From positions 64,425,268 through 64,489,267 of the forward strand of contig NC_079324.1 of assembly GCF_029931775.1 (NCBI RefSeq): a stretch of DNA of 64,000 nucleotides, in the 5' to 3' direction. A program made the translations under genes and the position numbers. The notes below the pieces were generated by a model, which saw only the letters and a list, made by a program, of their open reading frames with translations, searched no databases and had not been told where the DNA came from. Source of the DNA: Euleptes europaea (taxonomy: Eukaryota; Chordata; Lepidosauria; Squamata; Sphaerodactylidae). Shown here in pieces: positions 47,401 through 59,400 of this stretch. How positions within the stretch are numbered: the stretch's first letter is position 1; each line of letters opens with the position of its first letter.

Positions 47401-50400
47401 AGCACTCCATTTCCCCAGGCTGTCCTGGGAGAAATCCAAGTTTGCGTTATTTCTGGGGTACATAGATACCCCAATCCGACCCTTGCAAGTGGGTTGGAAA
47501 GCAGGAATTCCCTGCAGCCCGCAAACGCGGTTTGACCTCCTAGGTACTCTGAGGGGGCTTTTTAAGCCCCTCGGAGTCCTGGACGCCGGTCCTGCGAGGG
47601 CACTAGGGAAGGACATCGCCAAAACGCAACTTAGGCATCAAGCTCTACCCTCCACCACCTTAATACCAACATAAGGACTACATAAAGAAAAGAACCTCAC
47701 CTCTTGACACCCAAGTGAGTACAAAAGAACTCTTCGTCTACTTACTGGAAACTTGAACAGACGGGGGGCTGATAAGAATATTTCTGGGACCCCCATTCCT
47801 CCTTAATCTGAACTGAAAAAGTTTGATCTGAGTTAGCCATCGGGATTAGCGACAGGAGCCTTATCAATCCGATCAGCCTAAACCATAATAAAGAGTCGGA
47901 AGGATACCTTTTGATTGACAAGAACTATCACCAATGGGTCCAAGGGAAGGGGAGGGTGATTTTTCTTCCTGATTTTCCGGCGAAGAATATCCTGCCACGT
48001 TTGCAGTAAGGGAGCGCCTGGAACGGAAGACCCTCTATAACAACCTATCTATCATCGGAACTAAAATAACAGGAAGTAGTTGTAGGACCGATTACGCGTC
48101 GCACTCGAGTTACTTGGAAATCATTCCTGAAGGAACGACCATCGAGAAGAGGTCCACAGCACTAGCAACTTCCTGTATACTTCCTGATCAGCCCGACCTA
48201 GAGCGACCGAAAAAACTCACTGGTATTTCAAAACTTTAAAACGCAATTCTAGAGCCAATTTCGACTCTTTTCAACCCGAAAAAATTATAAGGCTGATGTT
48301 TGAATTACTATCTTTTAATTAGAACTTTAAAGGCCCTGTCTGTGGACATGTATTTTACCAGCTTCTTTTGGCTTAATACATAGCCCTGCTCCTATGAAAT
48401 CAAAGGGAATTTTACAGAATTCAAACATGGAAAAAAAAATACAGGACATGCTTGCTAAACATTCTGAGGCGACAATTAAACAATTAAAACAGATTTCAAC
48501 ACAGATGGCTCAATTGATTTCAATGATGACGACTCTTGACCAATCATCACAGGTAGGCAATCAGAAGTTGGATCTGGTTATAGAAGATATAAAAGTCTTG
48601 AAAATTCAAACGATGACCACAAATACAGACATACAAGCAATGGACTCTTCTGCCCAAAAAGTCATGGAAGAATACAAGGATACAAAGAAGAAGACAGATG
48701 TTCAAGAAAGCAACCAGCCGGCGACAAAGAGATCAGACATACAAGAAATAGACTTTTCATTTAAAAAAGTCATGGAACGACGTGTGGATATAAGGAAGAA
48801 GAGAGCAGGTCAAGGAATACAGATTGAAGCCACGATGGAGATGAAGCCCAGAAAGAGTTATTTTTGGATACGTATCCTGTCTGAGGAAATGAGAGAGAAC
48901 AAAGAAATCCTGTTCCCATACCTGACTGGTCTATTTCAGTTACAGAAGGAAGTATTAGACCATGGTTAAAGGATTGATTTAAACATGATTGCTGGATCCA
49001 AAGGCTTTGATAGTGTGGACGGGTGGCATGGCTATTAATGATGTAGTGGAATTAAGATTAAGATATCATTTTGGGAATAAAGGGCTAGAAATTCTTGAGA
49101 AAAAAGACTGGATTGTTAAAATGTTTGAAGTGGCAGAAATGGCAAAACTCATAGCTATTCTAAATGAAGAAAATGACGTTCGGTTTCTGGGGGAATGGGA
49201 GGCGTGGATGCATTATTGTGAATATGAGTTAAAATAGGGAAGAATGGAAGAATATTTTCTAATCTGATCCAGAGGATTATTTTTGGTTTTTTTTATAATG
49301 AATAAGCATAATTATATTTACTAACAGATTATGGTTTTTTTTTATACAGGATATTGATAGTTTATTAAGATTAGATTAACTACGACGAGATGAACTTTTT
49401 ATTAAGAGGAAGATAGAGGTGAAGGGGAAGTCAAAATTTTTCATTTCTTTTTTTTTCTTTTTTTTCTTTATTATATGTTATGGAACTATAACAACTTTAG
49501 GTTAGAATTGAAATTTTATATTGTCATAGATGTTGTTTAATGCAATGGAAATTTTTTAGTATAAAATCCAATAAAATCTATATAAAAAAAAATGGCAAAT
49601 GAGATTCAATGTGAGTAAGTGTAAAGTGATGCATATTGGGACAAAAAATCCCAACTTCACATATGGTACACTGATGGGATCTGTGCTGGCAGCGACCGAC
49701 CAAGAAAGGGATCTTGGGGTGGTACTGGATAGCTCAATGAAGATGGCAACCCAGTGTGCGGCTGCTGTAAAAAAGGCAAATTCCATGCTGGCCATAATTA
49801 GACGAGGAATAGAGAATAAAAATGCTGATATCATACTGCCCTTGTACAAATCTATGGTGAGACCACACCTGGAATACAGTGTACAGTTCTGGTCACCACA
49901 CCTAAAAAAGGATATTACAGAGCTTGAGAAGGTGCAGAAAAGAGCAACCAAAATGATTAGGGGACTAGAGCAACTGTCCTGTGAGGAGCGGTGAAAAAGC
50001 TTAGGGCTGTTTAGCTTGGAAAGAGGGCGGCTGAGGGGAGACATGATAGAGGTCTATAAAATTATGCGTCGTTTGGAGAGAGTGGACAGGGAGAGGTTTC
50101 CCCCCCTCTCCCATAGAACACGGGGTCATCTGCTAAAGCTGGAGGGGGAGAGATTCAAAACAGATAAAAGGAAGTATTTTTTCACACAACGCATAGTTAA
50201 ATTGTGGAACTCCCTGCCCCAGGATGTGGTGATGGCTGCCAGCTTGGAGGGCTTCAAGAGGGGAGTGGACATATTCATGGAGGAGAGGGGTATTCATGGC
50301 TGTTAGTTAGAATGGATACTAGTCATGCTGCATACCTTTTCTCTCTAGTATCAGAGGAGCATGCCTATTATTTTGGGTGCGGTGGAACACAGGCAGGATG

Positions 50401-53400
50401 GTGCTGCTGCAGTTGTCTTGTTTGGGGACTTCCTAGAGGCCCCTGGTTGGCCACTGTGTGAGCAGACTGCTGGACTTGATGGACCTTGGTCTGATCCAGC
50501 AGGGCCTTTCTCATGTTCTTATGTTCTTATGACATGCCTTGTGAACTTCTTTCCTGCCAGAGACACTCTGAAGAAGCTGTTTCTGCAGCGGTCCAAAATG
50601 CCTCTGGTGTGCCGGTCGGTGGCAGGCTTGGACGGGGGCTCCCAGCAAACTCTGCAGCGGGTTGGCAGCGTGAGGAAGACTTTCACCAGCAGCTTCGCAG
50701 CCGTGAAGAAGAAATCCATGTGTGCTCAGATCAAACTTCAGGTGGTGAGCGAAAGGGCTCCTTCCCTCAGCCAGGACGGACGGTTTTTGTTCACACTCTT
50801 GAACTCTTTCCTGAGGGTTGTTGTTATATGGAGTGTGGGGGGGGATTGTGTTACCCATCTGGAGTGTACATTGGGCAGTGGCCAAGGGTCTAGTGATCTT
50901 TTACGTTTATCCTCCCCACAGGAGAGGCTGCCAAGGCCAGAGGCATAGGGCTAGGCCCAGAGCCGGTGTCTGGGACGAGCTCCGTGCTGAGCCGCTCAGT
51001 TAGTTGGTAGGGAGTGACCCCAAATTCCTGTTCAAGACTGTTCAGGCTCAAGAGGAAATGCCCTGGGGATCAGTGCCGTAATGACAGGGTTCGAAACATA
51101 TTTTTTGTTCCCCCTCCCCCCTTTCTAAACACCTGGAGTGAATCAGAGAGCTCAAAAGCAGGAACGTTGGGGGTTACCGCATTATGTATTCCCACCGATG
51201 TATTAAGAGTTTGAAACTGCTATAAAAAAATACTGTTCGCACTTTGTTTGTCCTCTTTAGCTGTGAAGACATCTTCCAACCATTTTTTAGCCATGGCATC
51301 CCAAAACCCTTTTAAAGCGATGTTTTTTATAACATTTTCAAACTCTTAATACATCACTGGGAATACATAATGCAATAACCCCCGTTGTCTTGCAGTGTTT
51401 TGGCTGGTCCAAAGAGAAGGCAACGTGCGAGTTTTGCTATGGAATGCTCCAGCTTTCAGCCAGGAGTCACCATTTTGCAAACTCACAGCTGCCAGACTAC
51501 AAGATATTTCTGATCTGTATTCACCCCAAATCTTGCAGAGCAAATGAGCTGAGAAACTGGATCCTGGCTTGCTTAGCTGAATGACATCCAAGTAGTGGTT
51601 TGAAAAGCAATTCCTTGAAAGTTTTTTTTTTTTAAGGCCAGAGGCATTCTGGCGTCTGTGTTATCTTCCTCAGGAGTGTGAGTGTGTTTGAGTCTGTGTG
51701 CGATCCAGTTGAGTCGGTGTGTTCGTGTCAGAAAGATTCAGGCTACGGCAGAAATCCAGTTTCCCTGTGTGTTTTCCTCTGTGGCTGCAGGACGCTCTTG
51801 CTAACCTTGTGAAACGATCCCAGATCCATTTTGTCCACTGCCTCATCCCAAGAATGGATGTGGATGGGATCAAAGAGAAGACGCTGCAGCCCTCCGGGTG
51901 GGACGTCCCAGCACTGCGAGTCCAGCTTTCTGGGGGCCAGATCCTGGATGCCTTGAGGATCTACAGAGCAGGTGAGCCGGGCTGACAGTTGGGGGTTTTC
52001 CATTATTTTAGAAACAGGAAAAGACAAACCACCGCTGGGGATCCTGCCCCATCCAACAGCACTGGCATTACCCGCCCATCGTGTGCTGGGCACACCTCAG
52101 AGCTCCACGGTTCTTGCCCAGCAGGTTACAGCCTATGTTAATAAGCTGAAGTGTTGACTAGAGAGGTGGGGAAAATCACAGATTTAGGGATGGGTACTGA
52201 ATGACTAAACGAAAAATACTGAACTTTGGTCACATTATGAGAAGACGAGACTCACTGGAAAAGACAAGCTAGGAAAAGTTGAGGGCAGCAGGAAAAGAGG
52301 AAGACCCAACAAGAGATGGATAGACTCAGTCAAGGAAGCCACAGCCCTCAGTTTGCAAGACCTGCACAAGGCTGTGAACGCTAGGATGTTTTGGAGCCTC
52401 CACTCTTAACTGAGCCATTGTTCGGGGCCAGCCCATGACCAGCCTTGACGGAGCTCCTTCTTTGCATCTTGCAGGATACACAGATCGCCTGGCTCTGACT
52501 CAGTTCCGGCGCCGCTTCCAGATCCTCGCTCAGCCGGTCATGAAAAAATACACCTCTGCCTATGAGACAACGGATGAGGCTAAGGTGGGGGAGAGGGCTG
52601 CAAGGGGTGGGTGGCTTTGCAAAGGCCGAAGCTCTGGCTTGGGGTTGGTGAACCTCCAGTGGATGAGAGTTCCACAGCTGCTTTTCTGCAGTTCTGGCTG
52701 TGGAGAGTCCCCATATCCTGGCTGCAAATGTTGTGGCTTCTTCAGGGACCTTCCGAGAGGGGGGGGATTTTATAATGGTCTTGAGAATGGCCAACACTGA
52801 AGGGGGTTGCTACCTTTTCTTCCTGAGGTCCAGGGAATGCAATCCCTTAGGTGTGGTGTGGTTGAAACCTCTGTGTAAAGGCCATTCCCTACAGATTGCT
52901 GGCTAATGGCTTTGGAGAGCTCCCTCCTAGCTGGTGCTCCATTGAACTACTCACCCCTCCTGCAGTCAATCTGATGAATATTCTATGGCTGGCATTACAG
53001 CTGGGAGCTGGATTCTGCAGGGACTCCTGTCCTCTGAGTGCGAGTTTGGCTAGACTGAATACGTTTCGCCCTACAGGGGAGGAGAAGGACCATGATCCCA
53101 GGGAAAACAGGCTGGGAAAGGGCTCCTTCCTTTCTCTCAGGGTTCCTTCTCTCCTGCTGCTGTGCCAGGCCTTTGCTTTTGGTTCAGTACAGACCTCAGG
53201 CAGACGTCCATCTGCTCTCCTGATACACGTGAAGCTGCTGACCCAGCAAGCTTCTCCTTGAGCTGTGGCACCCCCGAGGTTGGGGGCTCACTGCGAGCCC
53301 CTTTGGGACTCCTGCTCCAGGGCAGCTGCCCACCAGCTCCTGTCCCAGTTGGCTGAAGGGCCAGTCCATCCCAGCAGCAGCAAAGGGCAGGGTGCTGGGG

Positions 53401-56400
53401 GGAGTGGCGTAGTCTGCTGGCCCTTGCTGCCCACCCCCTCACCCCCGCTGGCTCTTTGTTAAATTCCACGTCCGCTGAGGAGGTGAAATCCATCGGCCTG
53501 GAGGCCCTGCACCATCTTTCAAAGAGGAAACGGTTATTTTTCCTGACACCTTTACTTCTGAAATAAAAGCTAACATAAAATGCATCTTTAATGTAGTTCT
53601 TGGCAGGAGAGAATTCCTCTTTTGCTTTCCATGCTTGACTGGGGAGCTACTCAGATCTGCCTGGGGAAGCCTGTCTGAGGGCTCAAGGTGGGGTAGTGGT
53701 TAAGAGTGGTGGTTTGGAGCGGTTGATCTGGAGAACCGGGCTTGATTCCCCACTCCTCCACATGAACTGTGGAGGCTAATCTGAAGAACCGGGTTGGTTT
53801 TGCCATTCGTACACATGAAGCAAGCTGGGTGACCTTGGGCTAGTCACAGCTCTCTCAGCCCCACCCACCTCACAGGGTGTCTGTTGTGGGGAGGGGAAGG
53901 GAAGGTGATTGTAAGACAGTTTGATTCTTCCTTAAGTGGTAGAGAAAGTTAGCATATGAAAACCAACTCTTCTTCTTCTTCTTGGGGTGGGGGAGCTCCC
54001 CAGGCCCTCCATCTCCAGGGCAGAGATAAACGTGCTTTCTTCCTGGGCACAGGCCAGGCTCGGTGGTTTTGCCAAGCCTGGGGATGGGGGCTACCGAGTT
54101 TCACCCTCTCGACAAACTTGCTGTTTGGTTTTTTTTGGCAGCTGATCTGACCATAAATCCTGGCCAGCTGAACAAAATCCCCACTGCCCATCACAACTTG
54201 CTCATTTGTGTCAAGACTCTTCCGCTGCCTGTCCCTGTCAGTCAAGGCTGAGCTCTAGCACTGAATTGGGGGGGGGGGGAATGCCCTTGCACTCTAAACC
54301 CTAAACTCCCCCCCCAATTCGAAACTCAGCAGAAGGGCTTCTGGAAGCTGGAAGGTGTGTAGGAAAAGGATCTACAGCTGCGGAAGAGCCTGTAAGGTGG
54401 TTCCTGCAGACGTCATATGGGTGGGGGCATGGATGGTGAATGGCTGACCGGGGGGGGGGGGCTCCCAAGACAGCGGTGCTTTCTGAGCTCTGCGGAGACG
54501 TTGATTCCTTTCTGCATCCCCTTTTCTCAGGCTCTGGAGGAGCTTTTCCAGGCTCTCGATTTGGAGAAGAGAAGCGTTGCCGTGGGCCATACTCAGGTAC
54601 CTTTCTTAGTTGGCCACTTGAAAGATGTCTGCCATTCTCAGTCTGGCCCTTTTATTTCCAAGGGGCAGACTTCCATTTGGCCCCCTCACCCAGAAGGGGC
54701 ACCTGTGCCAACTCTGGGTTGGGAAGTTCCTGGAGATTTGGGGGTGGAGCCTGGGGAGGACAGGGTTTGGTGGGGGACCTCAGCAGGGTACAGTGCCATA
54801 GAACTGACCCTCTGAAGCCTCCATTTCCTCAAGGGGAACAGACCTCTGTCATCTGGAGAAGAGATGTAATTCTGGGAGATCTCCAGGCCCCTCCTGGAGG
54901 TTGGCCAGCCTAACCAGAGTCTGCGTCCCCCTCTGGGCATTCATCTCCGCAGGTGTTCCTGAAGGCCGGGCTGATCTCCAGGCTTGAGAAACAGCGGGAG
55001 AAGCTGGTGTCTCCCAGCCTGACTCTCCTGCAAGCCACCTGCAAAGGCTTCCTCTCCCGGCAGCAGTTCAAGAAACTAAAGGTAACCAGCTGCTTCTCAC
55101 GCCCTCCGTGGCTCACGCAGCGTGGTGGCTGTGAGGCTACAGATCGGGAAGGGTCCCAGTTCAAGTCTCGCCCAGCTGCTGCCCCTCTCTCCCAGAATGC
55201 AGCATGGGGTTAACAGTGGAGGCCTACATGACAGGGCTGTTGTAAAGGTGACTGTGCATGAAAAGGGTTTCAGGCATTCAGTGCTCTACATTAAGGTATG
55301 TTTATTATCATGATTGTTCCTCATCCGTGCATTGGCCCTTCGTCCAGTGGCTCTTGCAGCCTGCCAGCCTTTTCAGACTGCTGTTTTTAAAATAAGCCTC
55401 CCATATGAAAGCCCAAATGTAAGCTGCTGGCTGTTGATCCTCTCACTAACCACACACCCCCCCCCCCGCTGACACATGGGGGTCTGCCTTACACTGTGGT
55501 GTTGGGTAGCTGGAGTGCTTTCCCCATAACTGTGGAGGCAGCTGCTAGGCGGACCTTTGGGCCGAGTGCCGGGGATCAATCCCCGCTCAGGTCGCTCTCT
55601 CCCCCTCTGGCCTCCTCAGTGACGGTGCTGAGCAGAGATTGTTTTCCCAGTGGAAGCCATCTGCCTTCCTGTCCTCCTTGCAGATCCAGCGTCTGGCCAT
55701 CCGCTGCATCCAGAAGAACCTGGCCGTGTTCCAAGCAGTGAAGGCCTGGCCCTGGTGGTTGCTGATGTGCCGCATTCGACCGCTGCTGAGCGCCAGCCTT
55801 CAGGAAGGCCAGCTCCGAGCCAAGGAGGTAGGCGACGGCAGCCGGCACATGGTGACGCCAGGCTCCGAGGAGGAGCCCACCGGGAGAGCCAGGGAGCATA
55901 AGGGTCCTGCCTCCAAGCCAGGAGCAAGAGCCGCCTTCCCTCCGGGTCGCTACCTGTATTCTATCCATCACCAAATCAGTTTGTCAGGTTGTGAACTTGG
56001 GGGGAAAGAGTTAGTTCTCCCATCCAACAGGAGGCTTTGCTCTGTATGCCTGAGAGATGGGACTCCTGAAGGACACAGCACAGAGCGCAAGAAGCCGGAT
56101 GATAAAAGGAGTGGAGGCCAGAAATAAGTTAAGGAAGGTGATTTCCAGAAGGGGGGCATCTGAGGAAGGCCCCCGCTCTTTACACAGAAGGCTTCCCGAG
56201 GCTGGAGGATCTCTGTCAGGCCCTTTTGGTCTTGGGCTTTATTGTGTGCTTCGCACCTATCTCGGCATGCTGCCTTGTATCCCTGCCTGGGGAGAAAGGG
56301 GCCAGGCAACTATTTGAAGTAAACCAACAGACACATCCTCATTCGTCCTCACAGAGTGTGGGTGTGGGTGTGGGTGGGTGGGTGGGGGTGTCAGTGGTGC

Positions 56401-59400
56401 AGGGGGCCTTGTGTTCCATCCACAAAATAGGGAGACCTCTCCTCCCATAAGGTGTTTATAATCAAAAATGCGACTGTGGCAAGAGGGATTGTAGGGAGGG
56501 GAGTTATAGCCAGGGACAACTTGCTCTTGAACCCAGGAAACCTGCACCAACCAAGCGGGGAGTTCAAAACCTGGGGATTTGAGAGCAGGCCATCTTGCGT
56601 TCCCTTCCATCTTTTTAGGAGGAGCTTGCAATGCTCAGGAAGAAGCTGCAGGCCTTAGACCTTTCGCACCAGGAACTTCGGCAGAACACGGAAGTGCTGG
56701 AGACGAAGGTAAGGATCGGAAGCATCCTTTCCGGGGCTGGGGGTGAGGAGGAGCTCATTCCATGTGGTTGGAAAGAGGAGGCCCGTCTGAAGAAACTGGC
56801 CCTAATTTCAGCGGGTGTGCAGCAGCACTCTGCTGCTCTCTGTGTTGCCGATGCGGTCTCATGCCTTCTCATGACCGAGGCACTAATGAGGAGAGGGGAT
56901 GATGGACAAAGAGAAGCTGCTTTCCAGACTCTTTCTGGGTGGCCTCCGCCCGTGCCTGCAGGAGCAGAAGGGAACGGCGCTGGCCATGCTGCTGGTGGGC
57001 AGGGGAGGCCAGCAGCCGAATATCCTCGAAAGGGCCTGACTGTTTGGCTGCCCCTTCTCTCCCGAGTGCTCCTGCAGGTGGGCTAGGCTGCAGGTCGGTG
57101 GCTCGGAAGGTTTCTCCTTCGCCGCTTTGTTCGACCCGTCTCTGGAGTCAGACCTGTTGGCCCACACGCTCCCTGGCTTGTCCCTCACTTGCCTCTGGCT
57201 TGGGACTGCTTGGCTTCTCCCACACACTGCAGCCCATCCCAGACCAGTTCACCCAGCCTGTTCCCCACTGTCCTCCAGCTGTAGTGCCCCAGCCTGTCCT
57301 GGGGCATCCTCTCACCTGGGTAGTGTCCACTGAACATTCACAGACTTAGCTGTTTCTGTGTGGGCAGCGGCCATGCCACAATGGTGAGAGTTGGCACCTT
57401 TCAAAGCCCCTGTGGGCAACACTTATTAGCTGTGCCATGTAGGCAGGCCAATGCAAATAATTCAGTTGAACTCCTTCCTTGGAGCACCCACAGCCTGTCC
57501 TCCTGGCAGGCATTCCTGGAGGTCGCTCTATGTAGAGAAGAAGTGGGATTGGTGAGTACGGTGGCAGCATCCAGGTCAGGGAGGTTAGTCAAGTGCCTCC
57601 GCAGCAGGGAGAGGGCGGCCAGAGGCTGCGGGCGAAGGGCGGGGGAGCCCGTTGGATCGGCTTCCCAGCCTCCTGCTCCTTGGCCCTCCTGCTGCTGAGC
57701 TGCCTGAACAGCTTTCTCTACTCCCCGACAGGTTTCGTAATGCTGCCCAACTGAGGAAGAAAGCAATTTTGGAGCCGGCGTGTTGCCTCCTTTTGTTCCC
57801 GTTTTGAGAGTGTTCTGTGGGAGTTAAATGCCCTGTTTTTGAGCTGACGCAGCCGTAGCCGCTCAGGAGGGGTGGGGGGGCTGGCCTACCACTTTATGCA
57901 CCAGATCTTCCTCTCTGATACAGCGGCGTAATCCAGACTTTGCTGCAGGCTGGGCTGCTTTGCTCAGATCGCGCTCTCAGGCAGGACTCAGGCAGGCCTC
58001 CTGGGTGGGGAGGTGCTGGTTGGAAACCCTTGGGCTGTGGGTCCTATCCTGCTTTGGGAGAAGGGGTTGGACTGGCCCACCAGGGCTGGCTGAGTTGCAC
58101 ACAGCTCCTCGGGCAATCGGCATCGTGACTCTTCGGTGTTCTCCTGGGCCATCCTTTGGGATAGGGGCTCCACCTTAATTGCTCTTTGGAGCCCAGCCCC
58201 CAGTGGTTCCTGAGGGATGTCCAGCACCAGTAGAGATTCTGCCTGTGTGCCACCCCCAAACGTGGATGGGAGGAAGGAAGGGATTCCCGGAGAGCCAGCA
58301 AAGAAGCCTTTTGCTTGGACAGCATAGATGATGCCACGACCCACATCGAGGCTGAGGGGTCAGGCCGGCTCCCTGCCCTGAGGAGCTTTGTTTCTCACCC
58401 TGCTGCTCTTGGGGTCAGGCACAGGCTGCCCCGTTGCCTCCCCATCTTCCCTCTGCTTGACAAGAGCCGTGTCTGACAGCTACGCCCAGAGCTAGATGGC
58501 TGCTACTTAATCCGCAGGCAAGCCTGCACAGTCGGCACTGCTGGAGAGGCAAAGAGGGATGGGAGGGGGTGGGTGGCAGGCAGGCATCACCTGCACGTCT
58601 CTCAGGCCTCCCGGCAGCCAGCGTGCCTTCGGGTTTGTCTCCGTCTCCTCTTTTCCTCTGCACGAGGGAGGGCAGGAAAGACTCCAGCTGTGCCGGGGTT
58701 GCCAACCTCCAGTTACTAGCTGGAGATCTCCCGCTATTACAACTGATCTCCAGCCGATAAGAGATCGGTTCACCTGGAGAAAGTGGTGGCTCTGGCAATT
58801 GGACTCTATGGCATCGAAATCCCTCCCCTCCCCAAAAACCTCCCGCCGATGGAGAAAAGAGGGACCTGGCCACCCTAGGCTGTGCAGAGCAGACCGTGGG
58901 GCCGGGCTTGTGTCCCAGGACGAGCCCTTCTGGGAGGGCTAGTGGGGGGCTCGCTCACCCTGCCCCCGAATGACGAGAGAGACAGCCCCCAGGAGGCCAG
59001 GGAGCAGCCTGTTAACTCGTGGCATGCCGCACCCCTGCTGCCCAGTTGCAATACCACCCTCTGGACGGCCCTGTGGGGGGGCTAAAGTGCAGCAAAAAGA
59101 GGGGCGGCTGTTCCCTCTCCTGGCCAGCTGCTGCTGCTGCTGCAGCGGCACAGAGAAGGAGCCCCCCCCCCACCGCGTCTCTGGCTGCCAGAGTCTGCGG
59201 CTCGAGCCTCGTATGTCTGAGAGGGGCCCATCTGCAAGTGACGGCAGGCATGGATCTACCTCGTGGCCACCCTTTTTAAAAGCCCTCGTAGTTCTTTAAA
59301 AACTGCCACAAGGCCCCAATTCAGATCCGGCGCATGGTATGGTGCCCCGAGGTGTTCTTATTCACCCCCCCCACACACACACACACACATACATCTATTC

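Larger units (their letters stand above)
47375..49588 (+). mobile_element. Internally deleted L1 LINE inserted in the CR1
   Basis: Flanked by a perfect 19-bp target-site duplication (AAAATGGCAAATGAGATTC at 47356-47374 and 49589-49607). It starts GGACTTCCGGTGGTGCTGCG, carries about 1 kb of 5' UTR, an ORF1-like reading frame, a short remnant of the ORF2 C-terminus and a 3' UTR ending in AATAAAATCTATATAAAAAA. Endonuclease and reverse transcriptase are absent, so it must have been copied by another L1. Confidence 0.9.
45770..50535 (+). mobile_element. Long 5'-truncated CR1 LINE, interrupted by an L1
   Basis: 45770-47374 and 49608-50535 are one element. Its parts are the end of the endonuclease domain (GNSDHN near 45915), the linker, and a reverse transcriptase with [13 protein letters not shown] (46627), [17 protein letters not shown] (46987), [20 protein letters not shown] (47170) and FADDTKLF (47263). 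After the insert come [16 protein letters not shown] (49925) and [20 protein letters not shown] (50135). It ends in TCTTATGTTCTTATGA at 50516-50532. The RT motifs are intact, but there is at least one in-frame stop (after NMSL, 46724) and a frame change near 46785, so it is inactive. The end is 28 bp before exon 18. Confidence 0.93.

Noticed and set aside
50561-50741. Exon 18 ending at 50741 (without the extra Val)
   Set aside because: Kept only as a minor alternative: the downstream donor GTGAGC is stronger and restores the residue position occupied by Met in human.
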